From contig JBEDNN010000053.1 in assembly GCA_041170585.1 (NCBI GenBank), positions 1 to 64,000 of the forward strand: a stretch of 64,000 nt of DNA, in the 5' to 3' direction. The stretch comes from JBDLSY01 sp041170585 (GTDB lineage Bacteria > Pseudomonadota > Gammaproteobacteria > Burkholderiales > Burkholderiaceae_C). Made by a program: the position numbers and the translations under genes. A model generated the notes under the pieces. It worked only from the letters and a program-made list of their open reading frames with translations, did no database searches and was not told where the DNA came from. Positions 27,171 through 36,816 of this stretch are shown piece after piece; position 1 is the stretch's first letter, and every line of letters starts with the position of its first letter.

Positions 27171-28271
27171 TTATGATAATTTTGAACTACTCGTACTCTT
27201 AGTATTTAAGTATTTAATTTGCTCTCGTAAACTAAATAATTTTTTTAACGTCACTGCATTTTTCTCCCATTCGGAATTTTCTTGAATAGGATATATACCT
27301 GTATAAAAGGCAGCTTTTTTAATTGTCTTAGTCACCAAAGTAAAGCTACTAATTACAGTGTCATCACATATACTCAAATGTCCTAGCACGCCTGCTTTAC
27401 CACCAATTTGAATACGATTACCTAAAACAGCACTACCAGCAATACCAACCCCTGATGCAAATGCACAGTCTTCGCCAATTTTTACATTATGAGCAATTTG
27501 AATTAAATTATCTAATTTACAACCTCTTCCAATCACTGTATTTTCTAAGCTACCCCTATCTATTGTGCAGTTGGCACCAATTTCAACATCATGACCAATA
27601 ATAACCGTACCTGTTTGAGGTATTTTTAACCATCTTTTTTGATAAGCCGCAAAACCAAAACCATCAGAACCAATAACAGTTCCAGAGTGGATAATACAAT
27701 TATCACCTATTTCAACTGAATGGTATAACGAGACATGGCTATATAAAATAGTGTTTTTACCAATTAAAACGCTTTTACTGATACAACAGTGTGGATGAAT
27801 AACGCACCCATCACCAATCACAACATTTTCTGCAATTTTCACCCAAGCACCAATGAAGACATTTTGTCCAATAGTAGCACTAGGGTGAATAATAGCAGTG
27901 GCATGATGCACATCTAATACAGAGTTATCATTAGAAATAATGTTTGTTTGATACCTATTTTTTTCAATTATTTGAGCGGCTAAAGCAAAAAAAGCATAAG
28001 GATAAGGGCAGATAATTATATTGGGACAAGGTATAACATCTTGATAGAGTAAGTAGTGTTCGGCTGACAAAACAATCCCTGAAGCCTTACACGAAGATAA
28101 ATATTTTGCAAATTTACTGTCATTAAAAAAACACCACTCTTCAATATTAGCACTGACTACAGAATTAAATCTAGTAATTATTTCATTATTACTACGTAAA
28201 ATCTTAACAAATAAAGTGGGTTCAAGATTTGAAACTAAATTCAGCAGTTGTCCAGCGGTTAATTTTGACAT
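27171..28271 (-). CDS. lpxD: UDP-3-O-acylglucosamine N-acyltransferase
   Basis: Third lipid A step, adding the N-linked acyl chain. An N-terminal uridine-binding domain (LTAGQLLNLVS to about residue 90) precedes hexapeptide beta-helix repeats (HPSATIGQNVFIGAWVKI), the GSDGFGFA loop and catalytic His in LIQIAHNVKIGEDC, and a C-terminal helix. The frame opens with TTG at 28304, but the ATG at 28271 (MSKLTAGQ) matches the family start, giving 366 residues. The N-terminal domain is more divergent than usual. Confidence 0.95.
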   Translation of the reverse strand: MSKLTAGQLLNLVSNLEPTLFVKILRSNNEIITRFNSVVSANIEEWCFFNDSKFAKYLSSCKASGIVLSAEHYLLYQDVIPCPNIIICPYPYAFFALAAQIIEKNRYQTNIISNDNSVLDVHHATAIIHPSATIGQNVFIGAWVKIAENVVIGDGCVIHPHCCISKSVLIGKNTILYSHVSLYHSVEIGDNCIIHSGTVIGSDGFGFAAYQKRWLKIPQTGTVIIGHDVEIGANCTIDRGSLENTVIGRGCKLDNLIQIAHNVKIGEDCAFASGVGIAGSAVLGNRIQIGGKAGVLGHLSICDDTVISSFTLVTKTIKKAAFYTGIYPIQENSEWEKNAVTLKKLFSLREQIKYLNTKSTSSSKLS

Positions 28272-28337
28272 TTTTACAAGTTTTGTGGGTTCACTGTAAT
28301 GCAATAATATTTAATAACTATTATTAATAATATTATG

Positions 28338-28450
28338 GTAATGTTCAAATAGCACTGATACAAGAAATTTAATAATTAAGAAGTAACCAGTAAAATTAAC
28401 AGGCTACTGCACCACTATAAATATTATAAAAGTTAAAATTTAACATTACC
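28338..28450 (-). mobile_element. Miniature element A, copy 5, with target duplication
   Basis: 113 bp in reverse orientation, beginning GGTAATGTTCAAA and ending TTTAACATTACC. Exact direct repeats AATATTAT flank it (28330-28337 and 28451-28458). It has several substitutions relative to copies 1 and 2. It lies between lpxD and skp, inside an otherwise conserved envelope operon. Confidence 0.94.
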
Positions 28451-28540
28451 AATATTATTAATTTAATAACTCTTAATTTAATAATTCTTAATCATAGTTA
28501 ATGGTAATAATCATATTAGATCAGTAGTATTATCACAGTG

Positions 28541-29044
28541 TTATTTAGATTTTAAAGCCTCTAAAACTTTAGCAGTAATATCAATTTTAGGGTTAAACCA
28601 TACTGCATCTTGAAAAACAATGTCTATATTGTCAGTTTCTGCTACACGTATAACCTCACGATTCGCACGCTCTAAAATATTTGCTAATAATTGACTGCGT
28701 CTAATTTGCACCTCTTCTTCTAAGTTTCTGCGTTCACGCTGAAATTTAGCATCAGTATCGGTTAATTCTAACTGTAAGCGTGACCGTTCAGAATTAGATA
28801 AAGTATTTGTATCTCGTTCCAATCTATCACTTTTATTTTTCAAATCTTTTGCTAAATCAAGTAAGCTAGACTCACGTTTAGAAAATTCCTTACTTAGAGA
28901 TTTTTGTGCTTCTTGAGCAGGAAGTGATTCTTTTAAAATTTTCTCTGTATTTACAAAACCTATCTTTGACTCTGCATAAGCTGCTGTTGATAATGATAAA
29001 CTAACCATTGCTAAGTTAATGAATAATTTTTTAGTTGATGTCAT
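28541..29044 (-). CDS. skp: Periplasmic chaperone Skp/OmpH
   Basis: Trimeric periplasmic holdase for outer-membrane proteins on their way to the BAM complex. A signal peptide (about residues 1-24, cleaved after AAYA) precedes a conserved KIGFVNTEKIL strand and a long charged coiled-coil tentacle region (about 45-125). 167 residues, normal. It follows bamA directly in transcription order, as in most beta- and gammaproteobacteria. Confidence 0.93.
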   Translation of the reverse strand: MTSTKKLFINLAMVSLSLSTAAYAESKIGFVNTEKILKESLPAQEAQKSLSKEFSKRESSLLDLAKDLKNKSDRLERDTNTLSNSERSRLQLELTDTDAKFQRERRNLEEEVQIRRSQLLANILERANREVIRVAETDNIDIVFQDAVWFNPKIDITAKVLEALKSK

Positions 29045-29150
29045 ACGAATACTTTCTTTGATAGTTAAAAAATAATTTTATAAATAATAAAATAATAAAA
29101 TAATAAATACACAATGTATACAATATTTACAAGTAATATCAAATATACTT

Positions 29151-31460
29151 TTAGAACCCTGTGCCTATTTGAAATTGAAACTTTTGAATTTTATCTTGTT
29201 CAGTCTTTTTAAATGGAATGCCGTAAGAAAATTTTAATGGCCCGATAGGTGATAACCAATTTAAACCTACACCACCAGACCAGCGTAAATCTTTTGTATA
29301 AATACGCTGCTTTTCAGCCCAAGCATAACCTGCATCAACAAAAGTAAACAAGCGAACTTCTTTGCTTTTTACAGCACCTGGAACTGGAAACAAAATTTCT
29401 GTGTTCATCACGATTTTACTAGCACCACCAATATAATCACCATTGGTATCTAGTGATCCCAAGGTGTTGCCTTCGTAGCCACGTACACTGCCTACACCAC
29501 CCACAAAATAATTTTTGAAGAATGGAAAAGTTTTTCCTTCTAAGCCTCTACCGTAACCAGTATCAAGATTAAACGCTAAAGTAAAGTATTTATTAATTGG
29601 ATAAAAAGTTTGGTATTGATACCCCGCTTTGGCAAACGATACCTCTTTACCAAAAGAAGTCTCAATACTTGCTTTGACCAAACTACCTTTTGTGGGAGAC
29701 AATGCACTGTCTCTACTGTCTCTAATCCATGATAGTGTCAGTAACGGGTAAGCTGCAGATCCTTTTATATTTTTTTCAAAATCAATGTAACGCGGTGGGG
29801 CATTTTCAAATGTTTTAACACCAGTATATTCAACACCCAAGGCAACAAATAAAGCATCTACTTCGCCCACTGGCATTCCCATACGCACTGATGCACCATT
29901 GGTTCGTATAGCAACGCGATCAACGCCAGATTGTTGCAAAGTATTAAAGCGAGAGTAAGCCTCAACAGTTCTGGAGATTCCGCTGTTAGTAAAGTAAGGA
30001 TCTGTAGCAGATAAGTAGATGGAACGGTTATTCTTGGCCGAATTAATATTAAAATTTAGATTTTTACCTGATCCAAATAAATTATCTTGTGCTATTCCTG
30101 CATTGATAGATGCTTTATCTGTTGAATTAAAACCAACACCAAAGTTTATATTCCCTGTTGATTTTTCAACCACTTGAACCGTTAAATCAACTTGTTCTGG
30201 AGCATTTTCTACTGGAACCCATCCAATATTAACCTCTTTGAAAAACCCCAAACGATCAATACGGTCACGCGATTGAACAATTTTATTGGCATCGTAAAAA
30301 GTAGCTTCTATTTGACGCAACTCACGTCTAATTACTTCATCTCGTGTCTTAGTATTTCCAACAATATTGATTTTACGTACATAAGTTTTTTCTTTTGGAT
30401 CAATCTCAATTTCAAAATCAACGGTTTGTTTTTCATAATCTAACTTAGGAACTGGGTTGATTTGTGCATTAGCAAATCCTAGTTCACCCAACTTACTTTG
30501 CATTTTAGACAACAAACTATTAAAAGTATCACCATTAAACAAAACACCTTTTTCAATAGTAATCAGTGATTGAAGCAAATTTTGTTGTTCAGGTGTACCT
30601 CCTTTAAAAGTAATGTTTTGTAAGTTAAACTGCTGTCCTTCATTGATAATGAGTGTCAAAAAAACGTCCTGTTTGTCAGGTGATAAACTAATTTGATTAG
30701 AATCAATTGAAAATTCAAGAAATCCATGCCTTAAGTAAAACGCACGTATATTGTCTAAATCAGTGTTTATTTTTTCTTTAGAAAACAAATCTGACTTAGT
30801 AAGCCAACTCATGAGATGTGGTTGGGTGGATTCCATCTCTGCAAGAATTTGTTTTTTTGAAAAACTTTTTAAACCTAATATGTTAATTTCTTTAAACTTT
30901 GCTGAATTACCCTCAACAAAATTAAGTACGATATTAATTTTATTTTTATCTGAAATATTTGTAACACTATCAATTTTAACGCCGTACTTACTGCGGCTCA
31001 AGTAAGCAGCTTTTAAGTCATTTTCTAATTTTATTAACGTTGCTTTATCAAACATACGGCCTTCAACAACACCAGCATTTTTCGCTATTGATACTAATTC
31101 TGCTTTATCAAATTCTTTAGCCCCTACAAAAGAAACTGATGCAATAAATGGTCGCTCCAATAGTTTAAGCTGCAAAACATTGTCAATAGATTGAATATCT
31201 ACTTCGGAAAAAAGCCCCGTACCAAACAATGATTGAATAGAATTGTTAATTAAAACATCATTCGCAGTATCACCCACTTTTACAGGTAAATAAGTCAATA
31301 CTGTACTTAAATTAACTTGATTTAGGCCTTGAACTTGGATATCACGCACTTTAAAAGGCGTAATTGCTTGCACACCTGTACTAAAAGAAAGTACTAGCAA
31401 GGCTGATAACACTGTTGAAGTTTTAGAAAAGTGCTTAGGGGTAAATATTTCTTTATTCAT
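29151..31460 (-). CDS. bamA: Outer membrane assembly factor BamA
   Basis: Central Omp85 subunit of the BAM complex, inserting beta-barrel proteins into the outer membrane. Signal peptide (cut after GVQA), five POTRA domains (about 35-435) beginning PFKVRDIQVQGLNQV, and a 16-strand barrel with the lid motif SVRGYEGNTLGS and terminal aromatic Phe. The upstream TTG would add four residues; the ATG at 31460 is the likelier start (769 residues). It lies between rseP and skp, the standard order. Confidence 0.96.
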   Translation of the reverse strand: MNKEIFTPKHFSKTSTVLSALLVLSFSTGVQAITPFKVRDIQVQGLNQVNLSTVLTYLPVKVGDTANDVLINNSIQSLFGTGLFSEVDIQSIDNVLQLKLLERPFIASVSFVGAKEFDKAELVSIAKNAGVVEGRMFDKATLIKLENDLKAAYLSRSKYGVKIDSVTNISDKNKINIVLNFVEGNSAKFKEINILGLKSFSKKQILAEMESTQPHLMSWLTKSDLFSKEKINTDLDNIRAFYLRHGFLEFSIDSNQISLSPDKQDVFLTLIINEGQQFNLQNITFKGGTPEQQNLLQSLITIEKGVLFNGDTFNSLLSKMQSKLGELGFANAQINPVPKLDYEKQTVDFEIEIDPKEKTYVRKINIVGNTKTRDEVIRRELRQIEATFYDANKIVQSRDRIDRLGFFKEVNIGWVPVENAPEQVDLTVQVVEKSTGNINFGVGFNSTDKASINAGIAQDNLFGSGKNLNFNINSAKNNRSIYLSATDPYFTNSGISRTVEAYSRFNTLQQSGVDRVAIRTNGASVRMGMPVGEVDALFVALGVEYTGVKTFENAPPRYIDFEKNIKGSAAYPLLTLSWIRDSRDSALSPTKGSLVKASIETSFGKEVSFAKAGYQYQTFYPINKYFTLAFNLDTGYGRGLEGKTFPFFKNYFVGGVGSVRGYEGNTLGSLDTNGDYIGGASKIVMNTEILFPVPGAVKSKEVRLFTFVDAGYAWAEKQRIYTKDLRWSGGVGLNWLSPIGPLKFSYGIPFKKTEQDKIQKFQFQIGTGF

Positions 31461-31590
31461 AAGATAGTTCAAATGGTTTGAAGTTGTAACAAGTGATGTT
31501 ATTGTTATTGTTATTCTTATATTATTATTTTGTATTATTATTTTGTATTTTATTATTTATATATTATTTATATATTGTTTAATTACTTTT

Positions 31591-32979
31591 TTAAAAAAAT
31601 GTTTTTATATCTGTACTTAAGGCAATTAAAGTTAAAAACAACACAAATACAACACCAGTATAAGACCATATTTTATTTAAATAATTTGAAACTGCTTTTT
31701 CATCTTTCATTTTAGACGCCAAACTACTTTTACGTAAGGTTTGCCTGACTAAATGATAAATTATTTGTCCACCATCTAACATAGGAACGGGTAATAAATT
31801 TAAGACGCCAATACTGATTGAGAGACCTGCTAAAAAAGCAATTATACTTGCCCAACCTTGCTGAACCGAAGTATTAGCCATATTTGCAATAGCTACAGGA
31901 CCGCCAATTTCATTAGAAATAAAAGGTGCTGAAATGACTCTGCTCAATGCTTTTATAGTCAAATAACTTGTTACATAAGTATCATTAATACCACTATATA
32001 ATGAATCAACTAAGCTAGGTGACTGTGGGACATTCATAGATAAAGGGCTAAATTTAATTCCAATTTTATAATTACCTTGCTTGTCTTTGATAGGCTGAAT
32101 ATTAAATGACTGCTGCGTACCTTTTCTAGATGCAGTTATGTTTAAACCCAGCGAATTATTAGGTTTATAACGGCTTAATTCATTAAATAATATTTCAGGT
32201 GCATCAATCAATCTGCCATTCACTGTATTTAAAGTATCACCTTTTTTTAAACCTGACTGTGCTGCAGGTCCAGGCGCTACGACTTCATCTAAAAAAATAC
32301 CAGCTATTGATATACGCAAACCCAGTTGTTCTTCTGGTGGTTTTTTAACCACAGGGCTATAGTTTAATGAAATTAAGTTTAATTTAATATTCATTAACGA
32401 ACCATCACTGCGCTTTACTTTTCGTAAAACAGTCAATTTTAATGGCTCATCAGTATTAACTGTTAATAAAGCCATTTGTAAATCTCGCCAACTATTTAAC
32501 AACTGCCCATTTAAGCTAGTGATTTGGTCACCAGAATATAAACCCGATACTTGTGCAGCAGTACCTAAAGCCGGTTGAGAAATAATGGGTAAAGGTGAGC
32601 TGGGTGAATGATAGGCTAAAAAAGTATACATAAAAATAGCAGCAATTATGTTAGCCAAAGGCCCTGCCAACAAAATTAGTATTTTTGCATGTAAAGGTGC
32701 AGTCATAAACGCTTTACCTATTACAGCTTTATTTGTTGCTATAGTCGGATCAACATCGCTATTTTTTTCTCCTAATAATTTAACATAGCCTCCCAAAGGC
32801 AAAGGCGCTATTCCCCATGAAGTACCTGTTTTTGAATCAACCCAAGAAATAAATTGACGGCCAAAGCCAATTGTAAAGCAAACAACGCCCACACCCAATA
32901 TGCGTGCAACAATAAAATGTCCCCATTCGTGTATCCCTACTAATATAACGACTGCAATTAAAAAGTAAACAATGGCCAT
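31591..32979 (-). CDS. rseP: Site-2 intramembrane metalloprotease RseP
   Basis: Zinc protease of the inner membrane that cuts anti-sigma factors and signal-peptide remnants. HEWGH zinc motif in the first transmembrane helix (residues about 18-22), two PDZ domains (about 130-210 and 225-300), and the C-terminal LNLLPVPMLDGGQI with the third zinc ligand Asp. 462 residues, close to the family's 450. Conserved neighbour of dxr and bamA. A target anti-sigma gene is not in this window. Confidence 0.95.
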   Translation of the reverse strand: MAIVYFLIAVVILVGIHEWGHFIVARILGVGVVCFTIGFGRQFISWVDSKTGTSWGIAPLPLGGYVKLLGEKNSDVDPTIATNKAVIGKAFMTAPLHAKILILLAGPLANIIAAIFMYTFLAYHSPSSPLPIISQPALGTAAQVSGLYSGDQITSLNGQLLNSWRDLQMALLTVNTDEPLKLTVLRKVKRSDGSLMNIKLNLISLNYSPVVKKPPEEQLGLRISIAGIFLDEVVAPGPAAQSGLKKGDTLNTVNGRLIDAPEILFNELSRYKPNNSLGLNITASRKGTQQSFNIQPIKDKQGNYKIGIKFSPLSMNVPQSPSLVDSLYSGINDTYVTSYLTIKALSRVISAPFISNEIGGPVAIANMANTSVQQGWASIIAFLAGLSISIGVLNLLPVPMLDGGQIIYHLVRQTLRKSSLASKMKDEKAVSNYLNKIWSYTGVVFVLFLTLIALSTDIKTFF

Positions 32980-33018
32980 AATCGGTATTTAATAATTCAA
33001 TATTTCAATATTTGATGA

Positions 33019-34296
33019 TTAGCGTTTAAGGTTGAGTAAATAGACTTCTTCTAATGCCCAGCTACGATATTGCGTGTCTAATTCATAAACCTGTGATATT
33101 TGAGTAGGCAAAGATATATCTGCTGCAAGTACTTTTTGTAAAACAGCTGCAACTATATCAGCAATATAAATAAAAGGTAAATTCCCTGATAAAAACTCTG
33201 CAACTGCTATCTCATTAGCCGCATTCAAAGCAATACAAGCATGTTGCCCTATATTTAAAGCTTGATATGCCAGTGCTAAACAAGGAAATCGTTCTAAATC
33301 AGGTGCTGAAAAATGTAAATCACTCAATTGTTGCATATCTAAATCTTGTACGCCCGACTCTATTCGGTTTGTTACAGATTCTGAACCGTATGCTAAAGCA
33401 TGTGCAATTGGAACACGCATATCAGGATTTGATAAATGAGCCAATAAGCTGCCATCAATGTACTGTACCAGTGCATGAATCGTTGATTGCGGGTGTATAA
33501 CCACTTTAACGCGGTCAGTCGTTAAGCCATACATCAAAGCAGCTTCAATAACTTCTAAACCCTTATTCATTAACGTAGCAGAATCAACACTGATTTTTCG
33601 CCCCATTGACCATTTTGGGTGCTTACAGGCTTCATCAGGAGTAACATTTAATAAATTATCAAGTGGACGGTTTAAAAAAGGCCCTCCCGATGCAGTAAGC
33701 CAAATATTACGTACAGAAGGTGTGACTAAACCTTGCCCTGCTGGTAAGCATTGAAACAGTGCATTGTGTTCACTGTCTAAAGGCAATAAAGTTGCTCCAC
33801 CAATACGCACTGCATCTAGAAAAAAATGCCCTGACATAACCAAGGCTTCTTTATTGGCCAACAATATTATTTTCCCTGCCTGTGCAGCCGCTAGACAACT
33901 CGGTAAGCCTACTGCCCCCACAATTGCCGCTACAATATGCGTTGCCGCTGACAGTGAAGCCAAATCACATAAACCACGTTCACCCAATAAAATTGTCGGC
34001 AAAACCAGTGGTTCATTATTTAATTTACTTAAATGCGTTAGTGTTGCGATACACGCTTTAGCAGCATCACCATCAGGGACTGCAACATAAAGGGGCTTAA
34101 AACGTATAATCAAATGGGCTAACTCTTCCATACGGCTGTAAGCAGATAAACCCAGTACGCTAAAACTATCAGAATGCATACTTAACACATCTAAAGTACT
34201 TTTACCTATTGACCCAGTCGCCCCTAAAATAACGACTTGCTTAACCGCAGATACTTTATTAATATTAATAGTAGGTTTATTTAAATGGTTCAACAT
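33019..34296 (-). CDS. dxr: 1-deoxy-D-xylulose-5-phosphate reductoisomerase
   Basis: Second step of the MEP isoprenoid pathway (DXP to MEP, NADPH, Mn/Mg). N-terminal Rossmann motif VVILGATGSIGKSTLDVL; LLANKEALVMSG; LLPLDSEHNALFQCL (metal ligands); ASGGPF; and HPKWSMGRKISVDSATLMNKGLE. The 425 residues include about 18 extra N-terminal residues before the Rossmann strand. Sits in the conserved cdsA-dxr-rseP order; a pentanucleotide array fills most of the gap to cdsA. Confidence 0.96.
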   Translation of the reverse strand: MLNHLNKPTININKVSAVKQVVILGATGSIGKSTLDVLSMHSDSFSVLGLSAYSRMEELAHLIIRFKPLYVAVPDGDAAKACIATLTHLSKLNNEPLVLPTILLGERGLCDLASLSAATHIVAAIVGAVGLPSCLAAAQAGKIILLANKEALVMSGHFFLDAVRIGGATLLPLDSEHNALFQCLPAGQGLVTPSVRNIWLTASGGPFLNRPLDNLLNVTPDEACKHPKWSMGRKISVDSATLMNKGLEVIEAALMYGLTTDRVKVVIHPQSTIHALVQYIDGSLLAHLSNPDMRVPIAHALAYGSESVTNRIESGVQDLDMQQLSDLHFSAPDLERFPCLALAYQALNIGQHACIALNAANEIAVAEFLSGNLPFIYIADIVAAVLQKVLAADISLPTQISQVYELDTQYRSWALEEVYLLNLKR

Positions 34297-34324
34297 TAAC
34301 CCTCATCATTTTTCTAATTTCTAA

Positions 34325-34359
34325 TTAAATTAAATTAAATTAAATTAAATTAAATTAAA
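34325..34359. repeat. 5-bp tandem array, seven units of TTAAA
   Basis: Seven perfect head-to-tail TTAAA copies fill most of the 64-bp space between the dxr start and the cdsA stop, ending one base before the stop codon. Length variation here would change the dxr leader. Confidence 0.93.
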
Positions 34360-34360
34360 T

Positions 34361-35227
34361 TTAATAAACGGATACAGATTCTAAGTAAATAACCCAAGCT
34401 GCACACAAAGGCAACACGGGTATTAAAGCATCTATACGGTCTAATATGCCGCCGTGACCAGGCAATAATTGGCTAGAATCCTTAACACCTGCTTGACGCT
34501 TTAATAAAGACTCCACTAAATCGCCTGTGATTGAGTAAACAGCAAGTACTAATGGTAATAATATTATTATTAACTGCCAAGCAAAATCCGTTGGAAAAGT
34601 TACTTGTAAATTATTTGGTTTAACCGACCTAAGCAACCAAGTATCTAATGAAAAATACAATGTTAATATAGTACTAATAGTCGCAATAAACGCACCACCG
34701 ATAGCCCCTTCCCAGCTTTTTTTAGGGCTAATATTAGGCGAAAAATCAAGTTTAAATAGTTTTTTCCCTAAACTTTTTCCTACAAAATAACCACCAGCAT
34801 CAGTCAACCAAACTAAAGACATAGCCGATAACAATACCCATGAACCAAATTCTTGCAATATCACCATACTATACACAACAACCGCTAAAAGTATTGAGCC
34901 GTAAATAGCAACTAACATAGTTTGTAATTTGGGCTGGTAATACAATAAATAAAGTGTTAATAAACTATGTCCAAAACCAATAATCCATAAAAAATCAGTT
35001 AAAGCATAAAACTGAAGCAAAGCAGCAACCACACTATAGCTACTCATCATAACCGCCAAAGAAACTTTATTATTAGGTTGAATTAAACGCCATAATTCCC
35101 ATATAGCCAAAATACCACACAGATAAACGACACCAGTAAAAACAATCAAAGACGCTTTAAACAATAGTAAAACTACTGCTGTAATTAATACAGTGGCAGT
35201 CATAATACGTTGAGTTAAGTTATTCAT
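34361..35227 (-). CDS. cdsA: Phosphatidate cytidylyltransferase
   Basis: Makes CDP-diacylglycerol from phosphatidate and CTP in the inner membrane. About eight hydrophobic spans; family signature KKSWEGAIGG and the C-terminal GDLVESLLKRQAGVKDSSQLLPGHGGILDRIDAL with metal-binding acids. An ATG at 35239 is also possible; I choose 35227 because the family starts just before the first helix (288 residues). Downstream of uppS, separated by an 8-bp tandem array. Confidence 0.95.
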   Translation of the reverse strand: MNNLTQRIMTATVLITAVVLLLFKASLIVFTGVVYLCGILAIWELWRLIQPNNKVSLAVMMSSYSVVAALLQFYALTDFLWIIGFGHSLLTLYLLYYQPKLQTMLVAIYGSILLAVVVYSMVILQEFGSWVLLSAMSLVWLTDAGGYFVGKSLGKKLFKLDFSPNISPKKSWEGAIGGAFIATISTILTLYFSLDTWLLRSVKPNNLQVTFPTDFAWQLIIILLPLVLAVYSITGDLVESLLKRQAGVKDSSQLLPGHGGILDRIDALIPVLPLCAAWVIYLESVSVY

Positions 35228-35303
35228 AAAACATACCATTTATTAAAACTTAATAAACCAAGATTCAAACCTTAAACTTCAACTAAAAATAAATTAAATT
35301 TAA

Positions 35304-35359
35304 ATACCTAAATACCTAAATACTTAAATACCTAAATACTTAAATACTTAAATACTTAA
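35304..35359. repeat. 8-bp tandem array, seven units of ATAC(T/C)TAA
   Basis: Seven head-to-tail units, four ATACTTAA and three ATACCTAA, covering 56 bp between the uppS stop and cdsA. The unit is the same as in the lpxA-lpxB array at 25645-25732. Confidence 0.92.
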
Positions 35360-35360
35360 A

Positions 35361-36107
35361 TTAATTAGAAACTTGTTCAGATATACGCCCGAATCGTCGT
35401 TCACGCTGTGCATACCAATTCAAAGATTTTTGCAAAGCCAATGTATCAAACTCTGGCCAAAGTGTTTCTGTAAAATGTAATTCCGTATACGCTAAATCCC
35501 ATAGTAAAAAATTACTAATGCGACTCTCTCCGCCTGTACGTATTAATAAATCAACTTCTGGTGCAAAAAACATAGATAAACGGCTTTTAATCGCAGCCTC
35601 ATCAATCAAATCTGGTGTTAATTCAATAGCTGCTAATTTAGCCGCTTGAGTAATATCCCAACGCCCCCCGTAATTTAATGCAACCGTTAAGTTTAAAGCC
35701 GTGTTATGCTGGGTTAAATTGTGTGCTTTGTCAATCATTTTTTGAATATCTAAAGACAACATTTTTAAATCGCCTACTACACGTAAACGAACTTGAGCTG
35801 CATGTAATTTTTTGACTTCTCGCCCTAAAGAAAGGAGTAACAACTTCATTAAAAAACCCACTTCTTCAGCGGGTCGTCGCCAATTTTCTGAACTAAAAGC
35901 AAACAGTGTTAAATAATCAATCCCTTGCTTTGCACATTGCTGCACTAAATTTCTAACTGACTCAACGCCCTGTACATGTCCAGATACCCTTGGTAAAGTA
36001 CGTGCTTTAGCCCAACGGCCATTACCGTCCATAATTATGGCTAAATGTTGCGGAATACTGTGAACAACAGGAATAGCTTGAGTTGAACTAGTTTTAAAAC
36101 GGGACAT
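35361..36107 (-). CDS. uppS: Undecaprenyl diphosphate synthase
   Basis: Cis-prenyltransferase making the C55 carrier for peptidoglycan and O-antigen. Contains the catalytic Asp in AIIMDGNGRWAKARTLPRVSGH, FAFSSENWRRP, ALNYGGRWDI, and DLLIRTGGESRISNFLLWDLAYTELHF. 248 residues, typical. Lies between frr and cdsA as usual. UppP, which recycles the product, is also encoded in this window at 54.8 kb. Confidence 0.96.
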   Translation of the reverse strand: MSRFKTSSTQAIPVVHSIPQHLAIIMDGNGRWAKARTLPRVSGHVQGVESVRNLVQQCAKQGIDYLTLFAFSSENWRRPAEEVGFLMKLLLLSLGREVKKLHAAQVRLRVVGDLKMLSLDIQKMIDKAHNLTQHNTALNLTVALNYGGRWDITQAAKLAAIELTPDLIDEAAIKSRLSMFFAPEVDLLIRTGGESRISNFLLWDLAYTELHFTETLWPEFDTLALQKSLNWYAQRERRFGRISEQVSN

Positions 36108-36153
36108 AAATAATTTATAAAAGTTGGGTAATTACACTAATTTAAATACTGCA

Positions 36154-36714
36154 TTACACTTTCATGATATCCAGCTCTTTTTCATTGACTGACTTTTCTA
36201 TTTCAGTAATATATTTATCAGTTATTTTTTGAATCTCAATAGTTGTATTACGTTCGTCGTCTTCGCTAATACTTTTATCTTTTAACAGCTTTTTCAGTGA
36301 TTCGTTGGCTTCACGACGAATATTACGCAATACAATTTTGCCGTCTTCACCTTCATTTCTAACTACTTTAGTTAAATCTTTGCGGCGTTCTTCAGTTAAA
36401 GCAGGCATTGGAACACGGATAATATCGCCTTGAGTCGCTGGATTTAAACCTAAATCAGAATCACGAATAGCACGCTCAACTACGCCGATCATCTTTTTTT
36501 CAAAAATTTGCACACCTAAAGTGCGTCCATCTAATAAAGATACATTGCCAACTTGATTAATAGGCACTAGTGACCCATAATATTCAACTTCAATTCCGTC
36601 TAATAAACCCGTGTGTACTCTGCCCGTACGAATTTTTGATAAATTGTAGCGCAAGGATTCCAAACCTTTTTTCATACGCTCTTCAGTATTTTTTCTAAGT
36701 TCAATCGTAAGCAT
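36154..36714 (-). CDS. frr: Ribosome recycling factor
   Basis: Splits post-termination ribosomes together with EF-G. Three-helix bundle plus hinge domain: SLRYNLSKIRTGRVHTGLLDGIEVEYYGS, NQVGNVSLLDGRTL, and PMPALTEERRKDLTKVVRNEGE. 186 residues, standard length, in the standard pyrH-frr-uppS order. Start ATG has GTTTTAATTACC upstream rather than a strong ribosome site. Confidence 0.97.
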   Translation of the reverse strand: MLTIELRKNTEERMKKGLESLRYNLSKIRTGRVHTGLLDGIEVEYYGSLVPINQVGNVSLLDGRTLGVQIFEKKMIGVVERAIRDSDLGLNPATQGDIIRVPMPALTEERRKDLTKVVRNEGEDGKIVLRNIRREANESLKKLLKDKSISEDDERNTTIEIQKITDKYITEIEKSVNEKELDIMKV

Positions 36715-36816
36715 TGTTTTAATTACCTATATTTGTTGAAAAATAATTTTATAAAATTGCTTTAAAAATATTAAATATACATACTTATTTATATAAATGC
36801 TTTGATGCTTTGAGTA

